A stretch of DNA of 5,469 nucleotides from Chloroflexota bacterium. Its GTDB lineage: Bacteria; Chloroflexota; UBA5177; JANWHV01. Below, in pieces: positions 4,957 through 5,469 of the stretch. How positions within the stretch are numbered: the stretch's first letter is position 1; each line of letters begins with the position of its first letter. Both the position numbers and the translations under genes were made by a program. Under the pieces are notes generated by a model that saw only the letters and a program-made list of their open reading frames with translations, did not search any database and had not been told where the DNA came from. The stretch is taken from contig JANWHO010000251.1 of NCBI GenBank assembly GCA_025450375.1, positions 1 through 5,469 on the forward strand. Reading direction: 5' to 3'.

Positions 4957-5469
4957 GGCCCCACGAGCCCGATGTCGTTCCGGCGCCAACACCCCTCGAA
5001 GTGGATGCTGTCCGCGCGGGCATAGGCGGCGCTTCGCGCCTCCTCGGCAGTCGCGCCCTTGCCCACCACGGTCAATACCCGGCCGCCGCTGGAACAAACG
5101 TCGTTTGTTCGGGCGTCCCGGCGCGTGCCGCCATGAAAGATCAGTGTGTCGGGATCCTGCTGGTCCAGACCATGGATGGGTAGTCCGGTGATCGGCTCGG
5201 AGGGGTAGCCGGCCGAGGCAAGCACCACTCCGCACGTGGCGGCCACATCCCAACGGAAGGCTGGAAGGTCCGCCAGCTTTCCCTCGGTCGCCGCCACTAA
5301 AACCTGATACAGATCGTCCTGCCAGCGGGGGAGGATCACCTGCGTTTCCGGGTCGCCGAAGCGGGCGTTGTACTCGAGCACCTTGGGCTCGCCGTCCGCT
5401 CCTATCATCAGCCCCGCGTAGAGCACGCCGTGGAAAGGCGTCCCGCGGCGGCGCAGCTCGTCGATCACC
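4944..5469 (-). CDS. purD: Phosphoribosylamine-glycine ligase, C-terminal part (cut by window edge)
   Basis: PurD joins glycine to 5-phosphoribosylamine using ATP, the second step of de novo purine synthesis. About 175 of the usual ~425 residues are visible; the frame is open to the window end, and the first visible codon (GTG) is internal. The ATP-grasp metal-binding signature LEYNARFGDPETQ is at visible residues 31-43. It is followed by the C-terminal domain with VAATCGVVLASAGYP (75-89), the HGGT strand, SSGGRVLTVVGKG (126-138) and the terminal FEGCWRRNDIG (157-167). The order and motifs are normal for the family. The loop between HGGTRR and SGGRVLTV (about 117-126) looks slightly longer than usual and contains the 19-base palindrome described separately. 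The stop TAA at 4944-4946 lies 94 bases before purN. Confidence 0.95.
   Translation of the reverse strand, partial: VIDELRRRGTPFHGVLYAGLMIGADGEPKVLEYNARFGDPETQVILPRWQDDLYQVLVAATEGKLADLPAFRWDVAATCGVVLASAGYPSEPITGLPIHGLDQQDPDTLIFHGGTRRDARTNDVCSSGGRVLTVVGKGATAEEARSAAYARADSIHFEGCWRRNDIGLVGPDAS
5092..5110. repeat. 19-base near-perfect palindrome inside purD
   Basis: GAACAAACG, one central base, then CGTTTGTTC: nine paired bases on each side. It is AT-richer than its surroundings and encodes the T-N-D-V-C-S loop of PurD. GAAC/GTTC half-sites recall some repressor operators, including LexA-type ones, but the spacing does not match the known SOS boxes I can recall, and the location inside a coding region argues against a conventional operator. 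Confidence 0.75.

Noticed and set aside
4756..5253. A minus-strand frame spanning the purD-purN spacer in a third frame.
   Set aside because: It overlaps both purD and purN out of frame, with low-complexity Arg/Pro/Gly content and no motif. It does not fill the spacer with a real gene.
1..5469. CRISPR array, tRNA or rRNA genes.
   Set aside because: No regularly spaced direct repeats, no cloverleaf-like sequence with the conserved TTCRANY arm, and no rRNA-like stretch were seen.

Overview
The window is a GC-rich bacterial chromosomal segment. It has tightly packed genes, strong Shine-Dalgarno sites, and five of its six protein genes on the minus strand. The HtpX and PurN sequence styles loosely suggest a Gram-positive or Chloroflexi/Actinobacteria-like lineage, but nothing here fixes the phylum, so this is only an impression.

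Reading in the minus-strand direction (from high to low coordinates), the window opens with the C-terminal part of purD (glycinamide ribonucleotide synthetase), cut by the window edge. A 94-base spacer flanked by an 11-base direct repeat leads to purN (glycinamide ribonucleotide formyltransferase). These two enzymes catalyse consecutive steps of de novo purine synthesis and are probably co-transcribed. Converging on purN from the plus strand is a small DUF104 (AF2212-like) antitoxin gene. Its stop codon overlaps a GTG that opens a six-codon reading frame (V-T-A-L-I-A-stop). That looks like the stub of a lost PIN-domain toxin gene, deleted up to the end of purN.

Divergent from the antitoxin, across a control region dense in GTGTC/GACAC pentamers, lies an exported alpha/beta hydrolase of the S33/tripeptidyl aminopeptidase-like family. 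A class I SAM-dependent methyltransferase follows 37 bases later, and the two probably form an operon. After a gap of about 210 bases comes htpX, a membrane-bound M48 zinc metalloprotease of envelope quality control.

Beyond the htpX stop, the first ~150 bases hold two related GGCC-TGAA-GGCC hairpins. The second has a perfect 8-bp stem and is followed by a TTCAACC motif. They resemble the right end (and omega-RNA-like 3' region) of an IS200/IS605-group element, though no transposase or TnpB can be recognised in the few bases available.

Most of the window is ordinary core metabolism and housekeeping. The points worth a second look are the toxin-less antitoxin with its possible toxin stub, the IS605-like structured end, the repeats flanking the purD-purN spacer, the repeated pentamers in the divergent control region, and a 19-base near-perfect palindrome inside purD. 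I found no convincing undescribed system.
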